From Nocardioides sp. (GTDB taxonomy: Bacteria > Actinomycetota > Actinomycetes > Propionibacteriales > Nocardioidaceae), in assembly GCF_030149505.1 (NCBI RefSeq), contig NZ_JASBRN010000037.1:1-64000 (forward strand): a stretch of 64,000 nucleotides of DNA, read 5' to 3'. A program made the position numbers and the translations under genes. Shown piece by piece: positions 34,026-44,400 of this stretch. Numbering within the stretch: position 1 is the stretch's first letter; every line of letters begins with the position of its first letter. A model generated the notes under the pieces. That model was not told where the DNA came from. It saw only the letters and a program-made list of their open reading frames with translations, and searched no databases.

Positions 34026-34987
34026 CTGTTCTCCTCCTGCTCGACCTCGTCGCGGGCCTCGGCCTCGAGCCGGAGGCGCTCGGCCTCCGCCTGCGCCTGC
34101 TGCTCCGGCGTGCCCGTCACCCTGCCGGTGACGACACCGAGGTCCACGTCCTGGTGCGCCCCGAGGTAGGCGTCGATGACCGCCGGGTCAGCCATGACCG
34201 ACGTGGGGTCGCCCTCGGCGACGATCTTCCCCTCGGCCATGACGATGACCCAGTCCGCGATGTGGCGGACCATGTGCATGTCGTGCTCGACGAAGAGCAC
34301 CGTCATGCCCTGGTCCTTCAGACCGAGGATGTGGTCGAGCAGCGACTGCGTCAGCGCCGGGTTCACACCGGCCATCGGCTCGTCGAGCATGACCAGGGTG
34401 GGCTCGGACATCAGGGCCCGCGCCATCTCCAGCAGCTTGCGCTGCCCGCCCGAGAGGCTGGCGGCGTAGTCGGCGGCCTTGGTGTCGAGCTTGAAGCGCG
34501 CGAGCAGCTCGTGGGCCCGCTCCTCGATCGCCTGGTCCTGGGCCCGCCAGATCCCCGGCACCAGGCTGGTGAAGAAGCGCTCGCCGCGCTGCCCGGTGGC
34601 CCCGAGCTTCATGTTCTCCAGCACCGTGAGCAGGCCGAGGGCCTTGGTCAGCTGGAACGTCCGCACCAGCCCACGCCGCGCGACCTTGTAGGCCGAGACG
34701 CCCGCCAGCGAGCGGCCCTCGAAGGACCACGAGCCGGCGTCGGGGGTGTCGAAGCCCGTGAGCAGGTTGAAGAAGGTGGTCTTGCCGGCGCCGTTGGGTC
34801 CGATCAGCGCCGTGATGGCACCGCGCGGGATCTCGACGTGCTCGACGTCGACGGCGGTCATGCCGCCGAAGGTGCGTCGTACGCCGTCGGCGACGAGGAT
34901 CGGGTCGACCTTGGCGCACCCCGGGGCGGCCTCGCCCTGGTGGAGCCCGGTGGACTTGGCGCGTGGCGCCAGCGCATCACTTGACAA
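34022..34987 (-). CDS. livG: Branched-chain amino-acid-type ABC transporter ATP-binding protein LivG
   Basis: Second ATPase subunit of the importer, 321 residues, longer than the usual 255-290. Walker A GPNGAGKTT is at 63-71, the signature LSGGQ and Walker B VMLDEP are present, and the LivG-type end (MADPAVIDAYLG) is clear. Extra length comes from a 27-residue N-terminal extension and a 45-residue highly charged tail rich in Glu, Ala and Arg, probably a helix. The start is a TTG: it has a very strong GAAGGAG six to seven bases upstream inside livM, and no other good start lies before the ATPase domain. The gene overlaps livM by 11 bases and livF by four. Confidence 0.92.
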   Translation of the reverse strand: MSSDALAPRAKSTGLHQGEAAPGCAKVDPILVADGVRRTFGGMTAVDVEHVEIPRGAITALIGPNGAGKTTFFNLLTGFDTPDAGSWSFEGRSLAGVSAYKVARRGLVRTFQLTKALGLLTVLENMKLGATGQRGERFFTSLVPGIWRAQDQAIEERAHELLARFKLDTKAADYAASLSGGQRKLLEMARALMSEPTLVMLDEPMAGVNPALTQSLLDHILGLKDQGMTVLFVEHDMHMVRHIADWVIVMAEGKIVAEGDPTSVMADPAVIDAYLGAHQDVDLGVVTGRVTGTPEQQAQAEAERLRLEAEARDEVEQEENR

Positions 34988-35957
34988 AGGTCATCTCCTT
35001 CTTGTTGCCCATGATGCCCTGGGGCATGAAGACCACGAGCAGCATGAGGCCGACACCGACGAGGATGAACCTGACCATGCCCGCCTGGTTCGCGGTCATG
35101 AACGGCAGGACGCCTGCATCGACGAGAGCCGGCATCAGGTTGCTCAGGAAGTACTGCAGGACCCAGAAGATGATCGAGCCCAGCACGGGTCCGAAGATCG
35201 TCGCGGCGCCGCCCAGCAGCACGATGGTGTAGACGAAGAACGTGAGCGACGTGACGTACACGCCGGGGCTGGCGTTGGAGCCCAGCGTGTAGACGATGCC
35301 GCCCGCGGCGATGATGACCCCGCCCAGGACCAGCGCCTGCATCTTGTAGGCGAAGACGTTCTTGCCGAGGGCACGCACGGCGTCCTCGTCCTCGCGGATG
35401 CCGCGCAGCACCCTGCCCCACGGGCTGCGCATGAGCGCCCACACGAGCAGCACCGAGAGCGTCAGCAGGACCGCGCCGACGATGACCGGCCACAGCGTGG
35501 TCTCGTTGAACTGCCACGGGCCGAAGCCGTAGTCGCCCTCCGGGAGCGGGTTGGACTCGTCGAAGCTGCCGCTGAAGCCGAAGAGACCGTCGGCCGAGCC
35601 CGTGACGTCGTCGAAGGCGACCGTCAGCAGGAGCAACCGCAGCACCTCGGCCGCGGCGATGGTCACGATCGCGAGGTAGTCACCGCGCAGCCGCAGGGTC
35701 GGGATGCCGAGGATGAGGGCGAAGACCACCGAGGCGAACAACGCCGTCAGGGCCGCCAGCCACCACGGGAATCCGAAGGTCAGGATCGAGATGGCATACC
35801 CGTAGGCACCCACGGCCATGAAGCCGGCGACACCCATGTTGAGCAGGCCGGCCTGGCCGAAGTGGACGCCGAGGCCGACGGCTGCGAGGGCGTAGGCGAT
35901 CGTCGTCGTCGAGATGATCGACGACGCGGATTGGTTGAGGATCGAGCTCCAGTCCAT
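34977..35957 (-). CDS. livM: Branched-chain amino-acid-type ABC transporter permease LivM
   Basis: Membrane subunit of the importer, 326 residues with about nine helices. The block GQAGLLNMGVAGFMAVGAYGYAI and the EAA-like cytosolic loop SPWGRVLRGIREDEDAVRALGKN (the contact site for the ATPases) are typical of LivM. An external loop rich in Asp/Gly/Phe (about 118-150) is larger than usual. It starts nine bases after livH and overlaps livG. The start region MDWSSILNQS is followed at once by the first helix, so the assigned ATG is sound. Confidence 0.92.
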   Translation of the reverse strand: MDWSSILNQSASSIISTTTIAYALAAVGLGVHFGQAGLLNMGVAGFMAVGAYGYAISILTFGFPWWLAALTALFASVVFALILGIPTLRLRGDYLAIVTIAAAEVLRLLLLTVAFDDVTGSADGLFGFSGSFDESNPLPEGDYGFGPWQFNETTLWPVIVGAVLLTLSVLLVWALMRSPWGRVLRGIREDEDAVRALGKNVFAYKMQALVLGGVIIAAGGIVYTLGSNASPGVYVTSLTFFVYTIVLLGGAATIFGPVLGSIIFWVLQYFLSNLMPALVDAGVLPFMTANQAGMVRFILVGVGLMLLVVFMPQGIMGNKKEMTFVK

Positions 35958-35966
35958 CTCGGGTTC

Positions 35967-37280
35967 CTATCCGATTCTCTCGCGACGGCCGAGGATGCCC
36001 TGTGGCCGGACCAGCAGGATGACGATGAGGATCGCCAGGGCGGAGGCGAACCGCAGGTCGGCCGGGATGAACAGGCTCGACGTCTCGACGATGATGCCGA
36101 TGATGATCGCCCCGATGAGGGCACCGAAGGCCGTCCCCAGGCCTCCGAGGGTGACGGCCGCGAACATCAGCAGGAGCACCTGGGTGCCCATGTCCCACTT
36201 GATGCCCGGCCGGTAGTAGGCGTACAGCACGCCGGCGAGGCCGGCGAGCGCGGCGGCCATCACCCAGACGACCCGGACCACGAAGTCCACGTCGATGCCG
36301 GACGCCGCGGCCAGCCCGGGGTTGTCGGAGATCGCTCGGGTGGCCTTGCCCAGTCGGGAGTAGAGCAGCCACAGCGCGAAGGCGACGATGACCGCGATGG
36401 CGATACCCATGGACGCCAGGTCGACCCTGGTCAGCCGGATCGGGCCGATGATGTCGATGCGCTCAGCCGAGGCACCCGGCAGCTGCTCGGTGCCGCCGCC
36501 GATGAAGTACTGGAAGAGGTAGCGGATCGCCAGGGAGAGGCCGATGCTGACGATCATCAGCTGGACCACGCCGACGGAGCGGTGACGCAGCGGTCTCCAG
36601 ACGACCACGTCCATCAACAGCCCGAACAGGGCGCTGATGAGCACCGCCACCGGCAGGGCGATCCACAGCGAGGCGCCGAGGAAGGCAGTGCCGCCGATCC
36701 AGAGGGCCATCACGGCACCGAAGGTGACCATCTCGCCGTGCGCGAAGTTCGAGATGCCGGTCGTGCCGAAGACGAGCGAGAGGCCGACGGAGGCCAGCGC
36801 GAGCATGAGGCCGAAGTTGACGCCCTGCACCAGGCGCTGGGCCAGCTGTGCACCGAAGGCCGTGGACTCACGGTCGCCCTCACCGATGAAGAAGTTGACC
36901 GCCTTCGGCGCGAACGGCACGTTGGGCGTCACCTCCTTGGTCTCCGGCGAGTCGTCCTCGGGGTCGTCGAGCGTGACGCCCTCGGGGAGCGTGTCGACGT
37001 CGAGGGTGACGGTGTACTCGGCGGCCTCCGGGACGCCGACGTTCCACCTGCCTTCGGGCCCGGTCTCGACCACCTGGGCGCCACCCGGACCGTCGACGGT
37101 GATGGTGACGCCCTCGATCGCCTCGCCCTCGAACTGGACGTTGCCGGCGATCTTGTAGGGGTCGTCCTCGGCCGCCGACGCCTGCACCGGGCCCAGCAGC
37201 GCGAGCAGGCCCAGGGCCAGCAGGAGCAGGGCGAGGGCGCGGTGCGCGGCAGGCCACCCCAGCCTGGTCGTTGATCTCAT
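35967..37280 (-). CDS. livH: LivH permease with an exported N-terminal domain
   Basis: Membrane subunit LivH of the importer, fused to an unusual N-terminus; 437 residues against about 290-300 for a plain LivH. Residues 1-37 look like a cleavable signal peptide (Arg near the start, long Leu/Ala core, ASA cleavage site). Residues about 41-132 form an extracytoplasmic domain with the pattern of carboxypeptidase-regulatory/CnaB-like beta-sandwiches (IAGNVQFEGEAIEGVTITV, then GRWNVGVPEAAEYTVTLD). The permease starts at about 140, with ASVGLSLVFGTTGISNFAHGE as the family signature and the ATPase-contact loop LGKATRAISDNPGLAAASG. The domain could hand over or sense ligand outside; this is inference. 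The ATG is chosen because the signal peptide begins there. Confidence 0.88.
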   Translation of the reverse strand: MRSTTRLGWPAAHRALALLLLALGLLALLGPVQASAAEDDPYKIAGNVQFEGEAIEGVTITVDGPGGAQVVETGPEGRWNVGVPEAAEYTVTLDVDTLPEGVTLDDPEDDSPETKEVTPNVPFAPKAVNFFIGEGDRESTAFGAQLAQRLVQGVNFGLMLALASVGLSLVFGTTGISNFAHGEMVTFGAVMALWIGGTAFLGASLWIALPVAVLISALFGLLMDVVVWRPLRHRSVGVVQLMIVSIGLSLAIRYLFQYFIGGGTEQLPGASAERIDIIGPIRLTRVDLASMGIAIAVIVAFALWLLYSRLGKATRAISDNPGLAAASGIDVDFVVRVVWVMAAALAGLAGVLYAYYRPGIKWDMGTQVLLLMFAAVTLGGLGTAFGALIGAIIIGIIVETSSLFIPADLRFASALAILIVILLVRPQGILGRRERIG

Positions 37281-37405
37281 GGAGCTCTCGGTCCTCCGTG
37301 CCTCTGGACTGACTCTGCACTGCACACACGACGGCGCCCTCACGTCATGACGGCGCAGGTCCACGTCCGGACCCGCACCACGTGAGGTGGGCCACACGGG
37401 GGGGA

Positions 37406-37411
37406 AGGCTA
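37406..37411 (-). promoter_or_regulatory. Possible -10 element of the livHMGF operon
   Basis: TAGCCT on the minus strand, about 125 bases before the livH ATG. It lies eight bases before an in-frame GTG, but starting there would place a signal peptide 39 residues inside the protein, so a conventional leader is more likely. Confidence 0.35.
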
Positions 37412-37489
37412 CACGTTCGGGTGACCGTGGGTGCCCGGTGGAGCACACCGACACCGGGCCGTTACGCAAGCGAGTCCCACGAGGGGCGA

Positions 37490-38110
37490 TCAGGCGCCGT
37501 CGGCGATGGACGGACCGTGGGAGATGACGCCCTCCGCCACCTGCCTCATCGACAGTCTCAGGTCCATGGCCGTCTTCTGGATCCAGCGGAAGGCCTCGGG
37601 CTCGCTGAGCGCGAGCTGCTCCTGCAGCACCCCCTTGGCCCGGTCGACCACCTTGCGTGTCTCCAGCTGCTCCTTGAGGTCGGCGACCTCCGTCTCGACC
37701 GCGCGCAGCTCCGCGAAGCGGCTCAGCGCCATCTCGATCGCGGGCACCAGGTCGGACTGGGAGAAGGGCTTGACCAGGTAGGCCATGGCGCCCGCGTCCC
37801 TGGCCCGCTCCACGAGCTCACGCTGGGAGAAGGCGGTCAGCACGATCACCGGCGCGATCCGCTGCCTGGCGATCGACTCGGCCGCGGAGATCCCGTCCAG
37901 GACGGGCATCTTCACGTCGAGGATCACCAGGTCCGGACGCAGCTGCTCGGCCAGCTCGATGGCACGGGCCCCGTCGCCGGCCTGGCCGACGACGTCGTAC
38001 CCCTCCTCGACCAGCATCTCGGCGAGGTCCATCCGGATGAGGACCTCGTCCTCGGCGATGACCACGGTGCGGGGGGTGGTGCCGGCTGCCTGCGCTGCGG
38101 GGTCGCTCAC
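37490..38110 (-). CDS. pdtaR: ANTAR-domain response regulator PdtaR
   Basis: Cytosolic response regulator, 206 residues, orthologue-like to M. tuberculosis Rv1626 (PdtaR). The receiver domain covers about 14-125 with acidic pair Glu20-Asp21, phosphoacceptor Asp65 (LVILDVKMP), Thr92 and Lys114 (YLVKPF). The C-terminal ANTAR RNA-binding domain (about 140-198) has the sequence KVVDRAKGVLQ with the conserved aromatic/hydrophobic helix AFRWIQKTAMD. PdtaR proteins are phosphorylated by PdtaS kinases and bind paired hairpins in target mRNAs to prevent termination. The matching kinase is not in this window. The GTG start has TACCCT seven bases upstream. The tRNA gene and pyk follow in the same order as in other actinobacteria I am aware of. 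Confidence 0.92.
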   Translation of the reverse strand: MSDPAAQAAGTTPRTVVIAEDEVLIRMDLAEMLVEEGYDVVGQAGDGARAIELAEQLRPDLVILDVKMPVLDGISAAESIARQRIAPVIVLTAFSQRELVERARDAGAMAYLVKPFSQSDLVPAIEMALSRFAELRAVETEVADLKEQLETRKVVDRAKGVLQEQLALSEPEAFRWIQKTAMDLRLSMRQVAEGVISHGPSIADGA

Positions 38111-38117
38111 GACCGAA

Positions 38118-38123
38118 AGGGTA
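38118..38123 (-). promoter_or_regulatory. Leaderless -10 element of pdtaR
   Basis: TACCCT on the minus strand, seven bases before the GTG start. Confidence 0.5.
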
Positions 38124-38174
38124 GGGCACGGGCCCGCACGTGACGCGCGCTCGGGTAGCGTTCGCTCCCGCGCG

Positions 38175-38247
38175 GCCCCGGTATCCCAACGGCAGAGGAA
38201 GCGGTCTCAAACACCGTCCAGTGTGGGTTCGAATCCCACCCGGGGCA
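38175..38247 (+). tRNA. tRNA with anticodon CAA (leucine), class I shape
   Basis: A 73-nt cloverleaf. The acceptor arms GCCCCGG and CCGGGGC pair perfectly, with discriminator A73. The D-arm contains TCC/GGA and a GG pair in the loop. The anticodon stem GCGGT/ACCGT has one G-U pair and the loop CTCAAAC, giving anticodon CAA (reads UUG). The T-arm is GTGGG-TTCGAAT-CCCAC. CCC, not CCA, follows, so CCA must be added enzymatically. The variable region is only five bases, whereas leucine tRNAs normally carry a long variable arm. A TAGCGT hexamer at 38156 could be its -10 element. Confidence 0.85.
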
Positions 38248-38321
38248 CCCCTGTCGCTCGCGAGTGCTGAGTGCGCGGCCGTCGAGGCCCAACAACGCAG
38301 CTAGGCGCGTGCTCAGCGTGC

Positions 38322-39785
<1,464 letters not shown>

Positions 39786-39791
39786 GCGCCC

Positions 39792-39797
39792 ACCCTA
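39792..39797 (-). promoter_or_regulatory. Leaderless -10 element of pyk
   Basis: TAGGGT on the minus strand, six bases before the GTG start. Confidence 0.5.
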
Positions 39798-39845
39798 GCG
39801 ACACCTTGGATCGATCTAAGGTCTTCGTCGCCCGGGAACGGCAAA

Positions 39846-39871
39846 GACCGGCGACCCGTCGGTCGCCGGTC
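39846..39871 (-). terminator. gltBD terminator
   Basis: Perfect 11-bp inverted repeat (GACCGGCGACC and complement) with a four-base loop, just after the gltD stop and before the pyk promoter. Confidence 0.7.
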
Positions 39872-39908
39872 CCTGCCGGTGCACGTGCGACCCGATCGGG
39901 CCGCTGGG

Positions 39909-41375
39909 TCAGACCATCAGCGGACGGTCGGTCGGCTTCACCGGAGCCGGCAGTGCGGTCTCCCCGGTGAGGAAGGCGTCGACGTACGACGCCGCCGCCC
40001 GGCCCTCGGCGATCGCCCACACGATGAGCGACTGGCCGCGGCCGGCGTCACCGGCCACGAAGACGCCGGGGCGCGAGGACTGGTAGTCCGAGCCGCGCTG
40101 GACGTTGCCGCGCTCGTCGAGCTCGACACCCAGCTGCTCCACCAGGCCCGGCTTCTCAGGGCCGAGGAAGCCCATCGCGAAGAGCACCAGCTGGGCCGGG
40201 ATCTCGCGCTCGGTGCCCTCGACCTCGGTCAGCTTGCCGTCGACGAACTCGACCTCGGCCAGCACCAGGGCTCGCACGTTGCCCTGCTCGTCGCCCAGGA
40301 ACTTCTTGGTCGAGACGGCGTAGACGCGCTCGCCCCCCTCCTCGTGCGCGGAGGAGACCCGGTAGGTCATGGGGTACGTCGGCCACGGCTGGGTCTCGGG
40401 CCGGCTCTCCGGCGGGTGCGGCATGATCTCGAGCTGGGTGATCGAGCGCGCGCCCTGGCGGATCGAGGTGCCGAGGCAGTCAGCACCGGTGTCGCCGCCA
40501 CCGATGATCACGACGTCCTTGTCGGTGGCCATGATCTGGCCCTCGACGGACTCCCCGAGCGCGGAGCGGTTGGCCTGCGGGAGGAACTCCATCGCCTGGT
40601 GGATGCCGCCCAGCTCGCGCCCCTCCACGGGGAGGTCACGGGCCTCGGTGGCACCCATGGCCAGCACGACGGCGTCGTACCGGTCGACGAGCTTGTCGCC
40701 GGTCAGCTCACCGCCGACGTCGACCCCGGCCCGGAAGACGGTGCCCTCGCGGCGCATCTGGTCCAGGCGCCGGTCGAGGTGCTTCTTCTCCATCTTGAAC
40801 TCGGGGATGCCGTAGCGCAGCAGGCCGCCGATCTTGTCGGCCCGCTCGTAGACCGCGACGGTGTGGCCGGCCCGGGTCAGCTGCTGCGCAGCGGCCAGCC
40901 CGGCGGGGCCGGAGCCGACGACGGCGACCGTCTTGCCCGACAGCCACTCCGGGGGCTGGGGCCGGACGAACCCGGACTCCCAGGCCTTGTCGATGATCGA
41001 GACCTCGACGTTCTTGATCGTCACCGGGTCCTGGTTGATGCCCAGGACGCAGGCGGTCTCGCACGGGGCCGGGCAGAGGCGACCGGTGAACTCCGGGAAG
41101 TTGTTGGTCGCGTGCAGGCGCTCGATGGCGCCCTCCCAGTCGTCGCGCCAGACCAGGTCGTTCCACTCCGGGATGATGTTGCCCAGCGGGCACCCCTGGT
41201 GGCAGAAGGGGATGCCGCAGTCCATGCAGCGCCCCGCCTGCGGGGTGATGATCGGCAGCAGCGCGCGACCGATCCCGTCGGGGTAGACCTCGTCCCAGTC
41301 CTTGACGCGCTCCTCGACGGGGCGGCGGGTCGCGACCTTGCGACCCTCCTTCAGGAATCCCTTGGGGTCAGCCAT
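39909..41375 (-). CDS. gltD: Glutamate synthase small subunit
   Basis: Electron-input subunit of glutamate synthase (GOGAT), 488 residues. It takes electrons from NAD(P)H through FAD and iron-sulfur clusters to the large subunit. The N-terminal cysteines [17 protein letters not shown] and later CPAPCETAC are the Fe-S ligands. FAD-binding [15 protein letters not shown] and the NAD(P)H-binding [15 protein letters not shown] are both present, and [18 protein letters not shown] is the C-terminal FAD motif. It lies 66 bases after gltB with no visible promoter between, so the two are co-transcribed. The ATG is followed directly by the family start MADPKGFL. Confidence 0.96.
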   Translation of the reverse strand: MADPKGFLKEGRKVATRRPVEERVKDWDEVYPDGIGRALLPIITPQAGRCMDCGIPFCHQGCPLGNIIPEWNDLVWRDDWEGAIERLHATNNFPEFTGRLCPAPCETACVLGINQDPVTIKNVEVSIIDKAWESGFVRPQPPEWLSGKTVAVVGSGPAGLAAAQQLTRAGHTVAVYERADKIGGLLRYGIPEFKMEKKHLDRRLDQMRREGTVFRAGVDVGGELTGDKLVDRYDAVVLAMGATEARDLPVEGRELGGIHQAMEFLPQANRSALGESVEGQIMATDKDVVIIGGGDTGADCLGTSIRQGARSITQLEIMPHPPESRPETQPWPTYPMTYRVSSAHEEGGERVYAVSTKKFLGDEQGNVRALVLAEVEFVDGKLTEVEGTEREIPAQLVLFAMGFLGPEKPGLVEQLGVELDERGNVQRGSDYQSSRPGVFVAGDAGRGQSLIVWAIAEGRAAASYVDAFLTGETALPAPVKPTDRPLMV

Positions 41376-41441
41376 CAGGCACAGCCCTCCATCATCGAGC
41401 GGACAGCGCGCACAGCGCGCCGTGGGGTGGCAGCGGAGATC

Positions 41442-44400
41442 TCAGCCATGGAGCGCCTCCATCATCGCGTGTGCGGTCTCGTTCTCGTCCAGGCCGTCGG
41501 CCTCCGCCTTGGCCTTGGCCTCCAGCACGATCCGGAAGTCCCGGGGCATGACCTCGGTGAACCGGGTCAGTGAGGTCTCCCAGTCCTCGAGCAGCTCCGC
41601 AGCGACCTCGGAACCGGTCTCCTCGGCGTGCGCGCGGACCATCGACTCCAGCTCGCGAGCGGCCTCTCCGACGACCGGGCCGAGCTCGACGAGCTCCTTG
41701 TTGACCCGGAAGTCCTTGAGGTCCAGCACCCAGGCGATGCCGCCGGACATGCCGGCCGCGAAGTTGCGTCCGGTCCGCCCGAGCACCGCGAGGCGACCGC
41801 CGGTCATGTACTCCGCGGCGTGGTCGCCCACGCCCTCGGTCACGACCCAGGCACCCGAGTTGCGCACGCAGCAGCGCTCGCCGACACCGCCGCGGACGAA
41901 GATGTCACCCGACGTGGCGCCGTAGGCGATCGTGTTGCCGGCGATGATCTGCTCGTCGGCGCGGAAGGTGGCAGCCCGGTCGGGGCGGACCACGATCCGG
42001 CCCCCGGAGAGGCCCTTGCCGACGTAGTCGTTGGCGTCGCCCTCGAGGCGCAAGGTGACGCCGCGCGGCACGAAGGCACCGAAGGACTGGCCGGCCGACC
42101 CCGTGAAGGTGAGGTCGATGGTGCCGTCCGGCAGGCCCTCGCCGCGGTACCGCTTGGTCACCTCGTGGCCCAGGATCGTGCCGACGGTGCGGTGGACGTT
42201 GCGGATGGCCAGCTGTGCCCGGACGGGCTCGCCCTTCTCCAGCGCCGGCTGGCACAGCGGCACCAGCTCGGTCATGTCGAGGGATGCCTCGAGGGCGTGG
42301 TCCTGCTCCTTGGTGCAGCGCAGGTCCTGGTCGGGGAAGGCCGAGGTGTCCGGCAGGTGCAGGATCGGGCTGAGGTCCAGCCCGTGCGCCTTCCAGTGGT
42401 CAACGGCCGGCTGGACGTCGAGTGCCTCCACGTGGCCGATCGCCTCGTCGAGGGTGCGGAAGCCCAGCTCGGCGAGGTACTCGCGGACCTCCTCGGCGAT
42501 GTACTCGAAGAAGTTCACGACGTACTCGGCCTTGCCGGAGAAGCGCTCGCGCAGGACCGGGTTCTGCGTCGCGACGCCCACGGGGCAGGTGTCGAGGTGG
42601 CAGACGCGCATCATGATGCAGCCCGAGACCACCAGCGGGGCGGTCGCGAAGCCGTACTCCTCGGCGCCCAGCAGAGCGGCCACGACCACGTCGCGCCCGG
42701 TCTTGAGCTGGCCGTCGGCCTGCACGACGATCCGGTCGCGCAGCCCGTTGAGCAGCAGGGTCTGCTGGGTCTCGGCCAGGCCGAGCTCCCAGGGACCACC
42801 GGCGTGCTTGAGCGAGGTCAGCGGGGAGGCGCCGGTGCCGCCGTCGTGGCCGGAGATGAGCACCACGTCCGCGTGCGCCTTGGACACGCCCGTCGCCACC
42901 GTGCCGACACCGACCTCGGAGACCAGCTTCACGTGGACGCGGGCACTCGGGTTGGCGTTCTTGAGGTCGTGGATCAGCTGCGCCAGGTCCTCGATGGAGT
43001 AGATGTCGTGGTGCGGCGGCGGGCTGATCAGGCCCACGCCCGGCGTGGAGTGCCGGGTCTTGGCCACCCACGGGTAGACCTTGTGGCCGGGCAGCTGGCC
43101 GCCCTCGCCGGGCTTGGCGCCCTGGGCCATCTTGATCTGGATGTCGTCGGAGTTGGTGAGGTACTCCGACGTCACGCCGAACCGGCCGCTCGCGACCTGC
43201 TTGATCGAGCTGCGCCGCTCGGGGTCGTAGAGCCGCTCGGGGTCCTCGCCGCCCTCACCGGTGTTGGACTTGCCGCCCAGCCGGTTCATGGCGATCGCGA
43301 GGGTCTCGTGTGCCTCGGAGCTGATCGAGCCGTAGGACATCGCACCGGTGGAGAAGCGCTTGACGATCTCCGAGACCGGCTCGACCTCCTCGATCGGGAT
43401 CGGCTGGCGGCCCAGCGAGGCGGCGTCCTTGAACGCGAAGAGCCCGCGCAGGGTCATCAGTCGCTCGGACTGCTCGTCGACGCGCGAGGTGTACTGCTTG
43501 AAGACGTCGTACCGGCCGGCGCGCGTGGCGTGCTGGAGGCGGAAGACGGTCTCCGGGTCGAAGAGGTGCGGCTCGCCCTCGCGGCGCCACTGGTACTCGC
43601 CGCCCACCTCGAGCTCGCGGTGCGCCGGGCTGATCCCGCCGCGGGGGTACGCCGTGCGGTGCCGCAGCGCGACCTCCTGGGCGATCACGTCGAGCTCGAT
43701 GCCGCCCAGCTTGGAGGTGGTGCCGGTGAAGTACTTGTCCACCACGGCCTGCGAGAGGCCGACGGCCTCGAAGATCTGCGCGCCGGTGTACGAGGCAACC
43801 GTGGAGACGCCCATCTTGGACATCACCTTGAGCACGCCCTTGCCGAGCGCCTTGACGAGGTTCTTGACCGCGACCTCGGGCTCGGCCTTGACGTAGAAGC
43901 CCTCGCGCGCGAGGTCCTCCACCGACTCCATGGCGAGGTAGGGGTTGACCGCCGCGGCGCCGTACCCCACGAGCAGGGCGACGTGGTGCACCTCGCGGAC
44001 GTCACCGGCCTCGACGAGCAGGCCGACCTGGGTGCGGGTCTTCTCCCGGACCAGGTGGTGGTGCACCGCGCCGGTGAGCAGCAGCGACGGGATCGGCGCG
44101 AGCTCGGCGGTGGAGTGGCGGTCCGACAGCACGATGATGCGCGCGCCGTCCGCGATCGCGGCGCTGACCTCGGCGCAGATCTCCTCGATCCGCGCGGCCA
44201 TCGCCGCTCCCCCGCCCTCGACCTCGTAGAGGCCGCGCGAGACGTGCGTGATGAAGCCCGGCATGTCGCCGTCGCGGTTGATGTGGCGGATCTTGGCCAG
44301 GTCGTCGTTGGAGATGACCGGGAACGGCAGGACCACCTGGCGGCACGAGGCCGGGGTCGGGTCCAGCAGGTTGGCCTCGGGGCCGATGGTGCCGTTGAGG

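Noticed and set aside
37281..37397. An earlier GTG start for livH at 37397, eight bases after TAGCCT
   Set aside because: It would put a classical signal peptide 39 residues inside the protein. GGAGG upstream of the ATG at 37280 and the signal-peptide layout favour the later start.
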